Positions 7,217 to 13,791 of a stretch of DNA of 13,794 nucleotides are shown piece after piece (the stretch's first letter is position 1; each line of letters begins with the position of its first letter). The notes beneath the pieces were generated by a model that searched no databases, was not told the origin of the DNA, and saw nothing but the letters and a program-made list of their open reading frames with translations. The DNA comes from Lachnospiraceae bacterium UBA1755. GTDB lineage: Bacteria; Bacillota; Clostridia; Lachnospirales; Lachnospiraceae. The position numbers and the translations under genes were made by a program. The stretch spans positions 27,511 through 41,304 of the forward strand of contig DCHJ01000002.1 of assembly GCA_002314805.1 (NCBI GenBank), written 5' to 3'.

Positions 7217-8429
7217 ATTTCGGAAATGGATGGCCGTAATACTTGCGGCGGAGCTGCTTGTTTTTCTGACCGGCGTGGTTTTTCTCTGGAAGGTATCCGT
7301 ACGCAGCGGAGACCGTCCGCATCTTGTAGAAGCCGCAAGAGCGGCAAAACAGCTGGAGACCACGGACTGTGCCTCTCTTTCCCCGTCCGGCTTCCGGACG
7401 ATCCGGGAGGTACAGGTATTTGACAGCAGGCAGTCCTGTGGCCATGACTATGTGGTGGCAGAAGTGAACGGTACACTGTACCGGATCTGTTATGAAGAAG
7501 CCGAGGACGGGAGGCCCTTATGGCTTTTTGCGGCTCTTGGAGCTGCGATGTGGCTTTTTACAGCGGGGATCCTGTGGTATGTGGAACACAAGGTGCTGAA
7601 GCCTTTCGACGATATGACACAGATGACCGCGGACCTGGCAAAGGGCAGCCTGACCAGACCAGTCAGAGAAGAAAAGAACCGTTTCTTCGGTAAATTCCTG
7701 TGGGGACTTGATATGCTGAGGGAAAACCTCGAGGACAGCCGGCAGAGAAATCTGGAGTATCAAAAGGAAAAAAAGACACTGATCCTGTCTCTGTCCCATG
7801 ACATCAAGACTCCCCTGTCCGCCATCAGCCTGTATGTCCGCGCATTGCAGAGAGGATTGTATGACTCGGAGGAAAAGCGGTCTGCGGTCTATGAAGGCAT
7901 CGAAAGGAATATCGCAGAAATCGAAACCTACGTGTCCCAGATCACAAAATCTTCCAGGGAGGATTTTCTTCAGCTGGAAGTGAACTGCCGGGAATTTTAT
8001 CTGAAGGATGTGATGGATAAGATCACTGAGTATTATGGGGAAAAGCTGGGACTGCTGCAGACAGTTTTTGAAACGGAGTCCTGTGATAATCTCCTGCTCA
8101 GGGGCGATGCTGACCGGGTCTCCGAGGTGATGCAGAATGTTCTGGAGAACGCAGTCAAATATGGTGACGGAAAACTGGTGCGGATCTCTTTCGAAAGGGA
8201 AGAAGACTGCTGCCTTGTTCAGATCACCAGCTCCGGAAGCAGTATAAAAGAGTCTGAACTGGACAACCTGTTTGATTCTTTCTACCGGGGCAGCAATGCA
8301 AAGGGCATTCCGGGCGCAGGTCTTGGTCTTTATATCTGCAGAGATCTGATGAGGAAAATGGACGGTGATATTTTTGCCGGACAGAAGGATGGCCTGTTTA
8401 CGGTTACGACAGTGATACGGATGGCGTAG
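7209..8429 (+). CDS. Membrane sensor histidine kinase
   Basis: 406-residue kinase partner of the preceding regulator. TM1 is about residues 8-28 after a basic N-terminus; an extracellular loop (about 29-103) has cysteines at 54, 77 and 94; TM2 is about 104-124; then HAMP (about 125-178). The dimerisation/phosphoacceptor motif is LSHDIKTPLSA with H197, the N box is NVLENAVKYG (310-319), FDSFYRGSN is the F-box region, and the ATP-lid motif is GAGLGLYICRD (369-379). The G1 position reads SSGSS (341-345) instead of DxGxG. The start is taken as TTG at 7209-7211, after GGGGAGTGGGG, because it supplies the positive residues before TM1; an in-frame ATG at 7230 would shorten that. The 75-residue loop makes this a classic extracytoplasmic sensor, not a BceS-type kinase with almost no loop. 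Its stop codon is inside a terminator. Confidence 0.93.
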   Translation: MNKFRKWMAVILAAELLVFLTGVVFLWKVSVRSGDRPHLVEAARAAKQLETTDCASLSPSGFRTIREVQVFDSRQSCGHDYVVAEVNGTLYRICYEEAEDGRPLWLFAALGAAMWLFTAGILWYVEHKVLKPFDDMTQMTADLAKGSLTRPVREEKNRFFGKFLWGLDMLRENLEDSRQRNLEYQKEKKTLILSLSHDIKTPLSAISLYVRALQRGLYDSEEKRSAVYEGIERNIAEIETYVSQITKSSREDFLQLEVNCREFYLKDVMDKITEYYGEKLGLLQTVFETESCDNLLLRGDADRVSEVMQNVLENAVKYGDGKLVRISFEREEDCCLVQITSSGSSIKESELDNLFDSFYRGSNAKGIPGAGLGLYICRDLMRKMDGDIFAGQKDGLFTVTTVIRMA

Positions 8430-8448
8430 GGAGCCCCTGCGCCTTTTT
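8423..8448 (+). terminator. Intrinsic terminator overlapping the kinase stop codon
   Basis: A perfect 9-bp stem (one G-U pair) is formed by 8423-8431 and 8435-8443 around a 3-base AGC loop and is followed by TTTTT (8444-8448). The kinase TAG (8427-8429) lies in the left arm, so a terminating ribosome would cover the stem. It should separate the two-component genes from the ABC transporter genes. Confidence 0.85.
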
Positions 8449-8559
8449 GTTACACTGTATCCGCAGAATCTGTCGGTGGCAGCTCCTCGTGATGCTGTAC
8501 TCCCTATGATCAGGGATGATCCGTGGAGTGCAGTGAGAAATGTGTTTTATCGATTTCGT

Positions 8560-8594
8560 ATTTAATGATTATTTAATAACTGCTCTGTTATGAT
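8560..8594 (+). promoter_or_regulatory. Probable response-regulator-dependent promoter of the ABC transporter operon
   Basis: Two identical 7-bp direct repeats, ATTTAAT at 8560-8566 and 8571-8577, are separated by 4 bp (GATT). After 11 bp comes a -10-like TATGAT (8589-8594). No good -35 lies at the proper distance; the repeats occupy that place. Repeats of 7 bp with an 11-bp period just upstream of -10 are the architecture of the PhoB box and related OmpR-family activator sites. The repeats and spacing are seen; that the upstream-encoded regulator binds here is inference. The leader to the ATG would be about 84 bases. Confidence 0.6.
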
Positions 8595-8683
8595 CCGGAT
8601 GTAAAGAGAAAATACAGCGCTGCAAAAACAGGGATCAGAAAAATACCGGTCCCGGATCAGCAGAGAAAGATGAGGAAAACGAA

Positions 8684-9445
8684 ATGGCTTTATTGGAAGT
8701 AAAGGATCTTTGTAAAACCTATATCGTAGATAAAAGACAGAATAACGTCTTACGGAACGTGAACTTTCAGGTGGAAAAGGGAGAGATGGTTGCGGTCATG
8801 GGCCCTTCCGGATCAGGAAAGTCCACCCTGCTGTACACGGTTTCCGGCATGGACCGGGCAACCAGCGGCAGTGTTCTGTTTGCGGGACGTGACATCGTTA
8901 AGATGAGCGAAAAAGAGCTGACGGAAATGCGTCTGGATGAAATGGGGTTTGTTTTTCAGCAGATGCTGATGCTGAAAAACCTTTCGGTCATGGATAATAT
9001 CGCTCTTCCGGCCATTGAAAGCAGGCGACATAAAGGAACCCGTCAGGAGAAATATGAAGAGGTCAGAACGCTGATGCGCAAGCTCGGCATCATCGATGTA
9101 GCGGAAAATGACATTAATGAAGTATCCGGCGGGCAGCTGCAGCGTGCCTGTATCTGCCGGAGCCTGATCAACCGGCCGGAGATACTGTTTGCGGACGAAC
9201 CCACCGGTGCGCTCAACCGTGCTTCTTCCGAAGAAGTGCTGGAGGTCCTGACTAAACTCAACTCAGAGGGGACCACAGTCATGATGGTGACTCATGATGT
9301 CAAGGTTGCCGCTGCCTGCTCCAGAGTGCTTTACATTCTGGACGGCAATATCAGGGGCGAATATGTGAGACCCGGCAACGCGGATGGCACTCAGGAACAA
9401 AAGATCCGTTCCCTTAACAACTGGCTGTTGGAGCTTGGCTGGTGA
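8684..9445 (+). CDS. ABC transporter ATP-binding protein (LolD/MacB/BceA-type exporter ATPase)
   Basis: 253-residue ATPase with all canonical motifs: Walker A GPSGSGKST (40-48), Q-loop FQQ (91-93), signature VSGGQLQR (147-154), Walker B EILFADEPTGAL (166-177) and the H-loop His in MMVTHD (H204). The DEPTGAL sequence and about 25-kDa core are typical of ATPases that partner FtsX-type permeases in lipoprotein release, antimicrobial-peptide export and macrolide export. A C-terminal tail of about 30 residues extends beyond the core. GAGGA lies upstream of the ATG. It is followed after 15 bp by its permease. Substrate cannot be told from this subunit. Confidence 0.95.
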   Translation: MALLEVKDLCKTYIVDKRQNNVLRNVNFQVEKGEMVAVMGPSGSGKSTLLYTVSGMDRATSGSVLFAGRDIVKMSEKELTEMRLDEMGFVFQQMLMLKNLSVMDNIALPAIESRRHKGTRQEKYEEVRTLMRKLGIIDVAENDINEVSGGQLQRACICRSLINRPEILFADEPTGALNRASSEEVLEVLTKLNSEGTTVMMVTHDVKVAAACSRVLYILDGNIRGEYVRPGNADGTQEQKIRSLNNWLLELGW

Positions 9446-9460
9446 GAAGGGAGGCGGCAT

Positions 9461-11836
9461 ATGTTTTTTCGGTTTCTTAAAAACGATCTCAGAAAAAAGA
9501 AAGCAATGAATGTGATCCTGCTGGTGATCGTCATCATGGCGTCCATGTTCATGGCCAGCGGATTGAACAATGTAATGACCGTAATGAACGGAACGGACCA
9601 TTTTTTTGATCTTGCGGGACTCGGGGATTATATCGTGTTCTCCCAGGGGGAAGAAGCCAAAGATTCTTTGAGAAGTCAGCTGGATCAGACAGAGGCGGTA
9701 AAAGGATACCGGATGGAAGAAAGTCTGCTTACCGCTCCGGATATCATCCGGGCCGCCGACGGCACAAAGCTGGAAACCAAAAACGCGTCAGTTATTCAGT
9801 CTGTGGACCGTCTTAAGAGCGGCCTGTTTGACATGGACAACCGAAGGATCACGGAAGTGGAGAAGGGGCATGCCTACATCAGCGGAGCATTCATAGAAAA
9901 GAACGGATTTCAGCCGGGAGACACTGTACTGTTCTGTTATGAAAAGATGTCATTTCCGCTGATCCTGAGCGGAAAAATGAAAGATGCACTGTTTGGCTCC
10001 GATCTCATGGGAAATTCCAGGATCGTGCTGAACGAAGAAGATTACAGGACGATACTTTCCAATACGTCCTTGCAGAAGCACACCGGACAGATCTTCAACA
10101 TTGATACAGATGATGTCAGAGCCGTAGAACTGGCTCTGAGCGAAGCGGAGGGCATGGTATTCAATGAAAGCAGGGCAACCATCCGGATGACCTGTGTCAT
10201 GGATCTGATCCTTGCAATCGTTACATTGATCCTGAGCGTATGTCTTACTGTCGTTTCCTTTGTCATGCTGCGGTTCTGCATCACCTTCCACATCATGGAA
10301 GAATACCGGGAGATCGGTGTCATGAAAGCCATCGGCATCGGAAGCAGACGGATCCGGAATCTTTATCTGGCAAAATATGCTGTGCTGGCGCTGGCCGGTG
10401 CTCTGGTAGGATTCGCCTGCAGCATCCCCTTCGGAAAGCTTCTGATGCATTCCGTTTCCGGAAATATGGTCCTTGAAAATGATTACGGTATCCGGTTCCA
10501 TGCGTTCGGCTCTTCTTTGATCGTTCTCGCAACCGTCTGGTTTGCATGGATCTGCACCGGAAGGGTGAAAAAGGCTTCGCCGCTGGATGCAGTCCGCAGC
10601 GGACAGACCGGAGAACGGTTTGAGAAAAAACGCGGGTGCAGACTGGGAAAAAGCCACCTGGGAAGTATCGGCTATCTGGCGGTAAATGATATCCTGAGCA
10701 GTCCCAGACGATATCTTTCAATGCTTATCACCTTCTGCATATGTACTCTCCTGGTGCTGATCCTGGAAAATACAACAGCAACGATGAACAGTGACCGGCT
10801 GATCAATACCTTTGTAACGAAAAGCGACCTGTATCTCAGTGATTACAGTACGCTTGTGAATTCCATGTCTGCATCGGATGCCGGATTTGAACAGCAGCTG
10901 GAGCAGATAGAACAGAAACTGAAAGATGCGGGGCTTGAGGCCAAGGCGTGTGTGGAGCTTCAGTATAAATATCCTGTGACATTTAAAGGAAACCAGTACA
11001 AGATATCCTTTATGCAGGGACTAGGGGTGGATATGGAGGATTACAAGGTCAGCAGAGGAAGTCTGCCTCAGCAGGAAAATGAGATCCTGCTGACACCGCA
11101 GATCTCCGAAATGACCGGGGCAAAGATCGGGGATACCGTCACTGTACATTTTCCGTCAGGGGATATGGACTGCATGGTCAGCGGCTATTTTCAGTCCATG
11201 TGTCTTCTGGGTAAGGTGGCACATTTTCATACGGATGCTCCCACAGATCCTGCCCATATTTCCAGCGCTCTGGCCTTCCAGCTCCGGTTTACTGATCATG
11301 AGAAAAATACCGATCTGGAGGAGGACGTACTTGAAGAACGGAAAGAACGTGTCAAAAAGCTTTTCGGCACGGATAAAGTCATGACTGCTGCAGAATACTG
11401 CCGGGACTGTGTCGCGGTCTGTGATACGCTGGAGGCCGTCAAGTACCTGCTGCTGGGAATCACCTTTGTGGTGATCTTTCTGGTGACCTCCCTGATGGAA
11501 CGGACCTTCATTTCCGATGAAAGAGCTCAGATCGCTCTGTTAAAAGCCATGGGTTTCAAAGAAGGAAGGATCGTGCTGTGGCATGTGCTCCGTCTGGCGA
11601 TTGTGGGATTTGCGGCGGCGGTCCTGGCTGCTGCGCTTTCCGGTCCGGTAACAAAGCTATGCATCTCTCCGCTCTTTGCCATGATGGGCGCAGATAAGGT
11701 TACTTTCCTGATCCGCCCGTGGAAGATCTTCGCTTTCTATCCGCTCTGCATTCTGGTCTTTACCATGCTGGCAGGACTGCTGCAGGCACTGTATACCGTA
11801 AAGATCCGCTCACGGGATACGGCTAATATCGAATAA
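9461..11836 (+). CDS. ABC transporter permease with two FtsX domains
   Basis: 791-residue membrane protein made of two similar halves. Half one: TM1 (about 17-36), a large extracytoplasmic domain (about 37-243), TM2-4 (about 247-272, 303-325, 350-367). Half two: TM5 (about 418-436), a second extracytoplasmic domain (about 437-660), TM6-8 (about 661-677, 708-730, 755-780). The cytoplasmic coupling motif characteristic of FtsX permeases occurs twice: EYREIGVMKAIGIG (281-294) and DERAQIALLKAMGFK (686-700). The 8-helix duplicated plan differs from 10-helix BceB permeases and from the single-unit MacB. GGGAGG precedes the ATG. Together with the ATPase it should form a complete mechanotransmission-type exporter, acting on peptides, lipids or lipoproteins. 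It is the last gene of the plus-strand operon; no strong plus-strand terminator was found after it. Confidence 0.93.
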   Translation: MFFRFLKNDLRKKKAMNVILLVIVIMASMFMASGLNNVMTVMNGTDHFFDLAGLGDYIVFSQGEEAKDSLRSQLDQTEAVKGYRMEESLLTAPDIIRAADGTKLETKNASVIQSVDRLKSGLFDMDNRRITEVEKGHAYISGAFIEKNGFQPGDTVLFCYEKMSFPLILSGKMKDALFGSDLMGNSRIVLNEEDYRTILSNTSLQKHTGQIFNIDTDDVRAVELALSEAEGMVFNESRATIRMTCVMDLILAIVTLILSVCLTVVSFVMLRFCITFHIMEEYREIGVMKAIGIGSRRIRNLYLAKYAVLALAGALVGFACSIPFGKLLMHSVSGNMVLENDYGIRFHAFGSSLIVLATVWFAWICTGRVKKASPLDAVRSGQTGERFEKKRGCRLGKSHLGSIGYLAVNDILSSPRRYLSMLITFCICTLLVLILENTTATMNSDRLINTFVTKSDLYLSDYSTLVNSMSASDAGFEQQLEQIEQKLKDAGLEAKACVELQYKYPVTFKGNQYKISFMQGLGVDMEDYKVSRGSLPQQENEILLTPQISEMTGAKIGDTVTVHFPSGDMDCMVSGYFQSMCLLGKVAHFHTDAPTDPAHISSALAFQLRFTDHEKNTDLEEDVLEERKERVKKLFGTDKVMTAAEYCRDCVAVCDTLEAVKYLLLGITFVVIFLVTSLMERTFISDERAQIALLKAMGFKEGRIVLWHVLRLAIVGFAAAVLAAALSGPVTKLCISPLFAMMGADKVTFLIRPWKIFAFYPLCILVFTMLAGLLQALYTVKIRSRDTANIE

Positions 11837-11892
11837 GCCGCCCGGCCCGGTCACGGTGTTTATTGCCGTTCGTTTTGAAATATGAACAGGAT

Positions 11893-11930
11893 TTCAGAAA
11901 AAATGCGACCTCGAATCTGTTTTTTCAGAA
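11893..11930. repeat. A/T-rich imperfect inverted repeat downstream of the permease
   Basis: Arms 11893-11903 (TTCAGAAAAAA) and 11920-11930 (TTTTTTCAGAA) pair at 10 of 11 positions around a 16-base loop. Read on the plus strand, the T-run in the right arm could act as a weak terminator for the transporter operon, but the stem is almost all A-T and this is doubtful. Confidence 0.35.
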
Positions 11931-11994
11931 TTCCTATTCCTACTCAAACGAGCGGCTGAGCGCCATGACTGTACCGGGAGGAAATAAGGGTACG

Positions 11995-12025
11995 AAAAAG
12001 CCGGGAAGCTGCGTGCGACCCGGCT
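11995..12025 (-). terminator. Intrinsic terminator of the minus-strand GNAT/membrane-protein operon
   Basis: On the minus strand the perfect 7-bp stem AGCCGGG/CCCGGCT (12019-12025 with 11999-12005) surrounds a 13-base loop and runs into a short T-tract (11995-11999). It lies about 150 bp past the stop of the membrane protein, with further hairpins in between. On the plus strand no T-run follows, so direction is clear. Confidence 0.7.
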
Positions 12026-12039
12026 ATGTAATATTACAT
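12026..12039. repeat. Perfect 14-bp palindrome ATGTAATATTACAT
   Basis: The sequence equals its own reverse complement and directly abuts the terminator stem. Uninterrupted A/T-rich palindromes of this size are typical of homodimer DNA-binding sites, but no gene starts near here. It may instead be part of a structured RNA on the minus strand. Confidence 0.6.
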
Positions 12040-12040
12040 G

Positions 12041-12054
12041 TCACTGAGCAGTGA
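12041..12054. repeat. Inverted repeat TCACTG-AG-CAGTGA
   Basis: Perfect 6-bp arms around 2 bases, one base after the 14-bp palindrome and sharing its last two bases with the next dyad. A 2-base loop is too tight for an RNA hairpin without opening the closing pair, so a DNA site is somewhat favoured. Confidence 0.5.
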
Positions 12055-12094
12055 ATTACCGGAATCCCCGTCTAGACCTATTCTGCGGTAATTC
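12053..12094. repeat. 42-bp compound dyad with concentric outer and inner palindromes
   Basis: Outer arms GAATTACCG (12053-12061) and CGGTAATTC (12086-12094) are exact 9-bp complements. The inner palindrome GTCTAGAC (12070-12077) has exactly the same centre (between 12073 and 12074). The two 8-base segments between outer arms and core do not pair. Such nested symmetry suits a recombinase or dimer/tetramer protein site, or a hairpin with an internal loop. Confidence 0.6.
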
Positions 12095-12173
12095 CCATCA
12101 CGAGTTTATCTCATTATGACATATGCTTTTAACCCTTTCTTTCCAGCTTTCTTATGACGCAAGTCCTGTGTTA

Positions 12174-13082
12174 TTATTCCATGGTGTAGGTATTGTATTT
12201 CTTCCAAAAGTATTCTGCTTTTTTTCTCCGGCATTTGTCAGGATCATTTCTCTTTGGCAACCTATTGATGTCGAAGAATTCCTCTGTCCTACTCAGTGCG
12301 TAGCCGTCTGCATGCATGGGTATGCCCATGTAGCCAAAGTCATGTACCGCATAATATTCCCCTATTTCATATTTCTTCTGATAGTAGTCGATCCACTTGC
12401 GGTAAACCTTAAAAATGCCCTGATAGTATTCCGAATAGAACAAGAGCTCCTTTTCCTGTATTACTGGATTATTCACTGCAACAAAGTATCGGTATCCAAA
12501 CAGGTTGTTAATCACTTCAATTGACATTGCATAGTTGAGTACTGAAGCAGACAACCCCTCCAAATACACGAGATAGTTGATGTATTCCTGCCGCTCAACG
12601 GAACCCGGTAAACCCATGTCTTGCGCCAGTACTTTGTAAGCACCACTAATCGTATTCTGATCTTTTGTCCTCTGAAATTCCACATATGCCACAAAAAACG
12701 CTTCCAGCCTGGACTCCACCTCAGCCATCTCGTTGTTTTCAATGAACATCTGATTGTATTCCTTGACAAAATCACACTGCTGAATCAGATTCTGCTGGTA
12801 CTCAGTACAATTCTCCCTACGCAGCTGAATGACCAGGAACACTGTAGCTAACAGGGAGGCAATAATCTCTCCCTGTGCCAGATCCGCCGTATTGACACTG
12901 ATTCCGGACAGACGGTCGGTAAAATAAAGGACAAAGTGGAATAGCACCAGAACCATAAACATGGTAAAAGTGAAGGTAATCACCCAGCCAACCATTGCCC
13001 AAAATGTTTTTTCACAGAGCTGTCGCCGCATCCATGTACGCAACCGATTCCATTTTTGGGGGATCAAGTATCTCTTTTTCAT
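12174..13082 (-). CDS. Uncharacterised protein with two N-terminal membrane helices
   Basis: 302 residues; I do not recognise the family. A basic N-terminus (residues 1-25, rich in K/R) is followed by TM1 (about 28-54), a short loop (55-66), TM2 (about 67-87) and a long hydrophilic, mainly helical C-terminal part (about 88-302) rich in Tyr and Glu. By the positive-inside rule both ends should be cytoplasmic. Recurrent aromatic patches such as YINYLVYLEG (177-186), FGYRYFVAVNNP and YYQGIFKVYRKWIDYY resemble helical-bundle regions of small phage-defence or stress membrane proteins, but no catalytic motif is visible and I give no function. GGGAGGAG precedes the ATG, which is one base beyond the GNAT stop, so the two genes are translationally coupled. 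One sampled line (12721-12780) has 23 G/C of 60, lower than lines sampled in the main operon, which hints at transfer. Confidence 0.8.
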   Translation of the reverse strand: MKKRYLIPQKWNRLRTWMRRQLCEKTFWAMVGWVITFTFTMFMVLVLFHFVLYFTDRLSGISVNTADLAQGEIIASLLATVFLVIQLRRENCTEYQQNLIQQCDFVKEYNQMFIENNEMAEVESRLEAFFVAYVEFQRTKDQNTISGAYKVLAQDMGLPGSVERQEYINYLVYLEGLSASVLNYAMSIEVINNLFGYRYFVAVNNPVIQEKELLFYSEYYQGIFKVYRKWIDYYQKKYEIGEYYAVHDFGYMGIPMHADGYALSRTEEFFDINRLPKRNDPDKCRRKKAEYFWKKYNTYTME

Positions 13083-13083
13083 C

Positions 13084-13746
13084 TCATACTCCTCCCTGAA
13101 GTCTCATAGCTGCAGCACGTACAGCAGAACCATCAATTGTGAAACCATTATATTCCGAAATGATAGTGAATCCGAATGATTCATATAGCCCTACAGCCAC
13201 ATGGTTGTCCTTTAAAACACAGAGTTCTGCCGGACGATTCCTCTGCCAGCACAGAAACTCCTGAAGCATCTGTCGGCCTGTACCTTTGCCCCTCTGATCT
13301 TTTGCCACACAAACATTAATAATATTCAGCACACCTTCTTTTGCAACAGAGGCATAATCACTCACATAACCAGTCTCCGTTAAACGAAGTATCCTTTCAT
13401 CCAAGACAACGCCAAGTCTACCCGCAACATCGAGAACTGTCTTACAACTCCAATAAAGACGTCCGAAATACCAAAGTACCATTCCAAGAATGTGCCCTTC
13501 TTTTTCTGCAACGAAGATATTATCATAGGCAAACATACTATCCCCAGAATCGAATAACAGAGGCAGGATTCGCAATGCGTTTTCCCTGGATCCAAACATG
13601 GCCGGGTAAATATAGGGATCCGTATCATATATGAGGCCTGCCAGTTCTTTCTTGTTTATTTGCGTAAGAACAGGAAGAACTGTCACCGGAAGAAATCGGA
13701 AATCTCCAATTCGATTTTCTTTTTCGTTTTTTTTAGTTAATTCCAT
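13084..13746 (-). CDS. GNAT-family N-acetyltransferase
   Basis: 220 residues from the ATG at 13744-13746. The C-terminal half carries the acetyl-CoA binding motif: NIINVCVAKDQRGKGTGRQML (from 141), with the pyrophosphate loop QRGKGTG at 151-157, followed by ELCVLKDNHVAVGLYESFGF (from 174), which is the usual motif B with Asn/Tyr/Phe-Gly-Phe. This is a RimI-like layout, so transfer of acetyl from acetyl-CoA to an amine is expected; the acceptor is unknown. The N-terminal half contains an inserted stretch (about 95-140) longer than in minimal GNATs. The frame is open to a GTG at 13789-13791, but AAGGAG six bases before the ATG decides the shorter start. It is the first gene of a two-gene minus-strand unit with the membrane protein. 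Confidence 0.88.
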   Translation of the reverse strand: MELTKKNEKENRIGDFRFLPVTVLPVLTQINKKELAGLIYDTDPYIYPAMFGSRENALRILPLLFDSGDSMFAYDNIFVAEKEGHILGMVLWYFGRLYWSCKTVLDVAGRLGVVLDERILRLTETGYVSDYASVAKEGVLNIINVCVAKDQRGKGTGRQMLQEFLCWQRNRPAELCVLKDNHVAVGLYESFGFTIISEYNGFTIDGSAVRAAAMRLQGGV

Positions 13747-13752
13747 AATATT

Positions 13753-13758
13753 CTCCTT
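13753..13758 (-). promoter_or_regulatory. Ribosome binding site deciding the GNAT start
   Basis: AAGGAG on the minus strand lies six bases (AATATT) before the ATG at 13744-13746. The upstream in-frame GTG has no such site and sits inside the dyad at 13776-13791. Confidence 0.8.
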
Positions 13759-13775
13759 CAAGATCATCTTCGGTA

Positions 13776-13791
13776 GTGTCAAATCTGACAC
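13776..13791. repeat. 16-bp dyad GTGTCA-AATC-TGACAC at the window edge
   Basis: Perfect 6-bp arms around 4 bases, about 30 bp upstream of the GNAT start. A TTGACA on the minus strand lies within it, but the correctly spaced -10 position is the ribosome site, so it is not a promoter for this gene. It could be an operator or the terminal part of an insertion element lying beyond the window; neither can be proven here. Confidence 0.5.

Larger units (their letters stand above)
11837..12173. other. 337-bp intergenic region dense in inverted repeats
   Basis: This convergent gap separates the plus-strand permease from the minus-strand membrane protein. It holds, left to right: an A/T-rich imperfect dyad (11893-11930), GTACC-N13-GGTAC (11971-11993), a minus-strand intrinsic terminator (11995-12025), a 14-bp palindrome (12026-12039), TCACTG-AG-CAGTGA (12041-12054) and a 42-bp compound dyad (12053-12094). 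The rest (12095-12173) shows nothing I recognise. A 63-codon frame beginning with TTG at 11863 crosses several of these structures, lacks a ribosome site and is not called. Confidence 0.7.

Noticed and set aside
6359..7363. Upstream extension of the nusB reading frame
   Set aside because: It would add over 300 residues, runs through the consensus nusB promoter and lies opposite the response regulator. The ATG at 6356-6358 has a strong ribosome site and gives the normal NusB length.
8501..8516. Inverted repeat TCCCT-N6-AGGGA upstream of the ABC promoter
   Set aside because: Short 5-bp arms, no T-tract and no clear position relative to a promoter; likely chance.
8591..8659. Perfect 8-bp inverted repeat TGATCCGG/CCGGATCA around the expected ABC leader
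   Set aside because: The left arm overlaps the -10 box and so would not be in the transcript; with 53 bases between arms it is not convincing as a leader structure.
12013..12030. GTGCGACC on the plus strand resembling the 5' end of a group II intron
   Set aside because: There is no room for an intron body, no domain V hairpin and no reverse transcriptase; the bases belong to the loop and stem of a minus-strand terminator.
11863..12054. Short plus-strand frame (63 codons) after the permease
   Set aside because: TTG start without a ribosome site; it crosses the terminator and palindromes and shows no recognisable motif.
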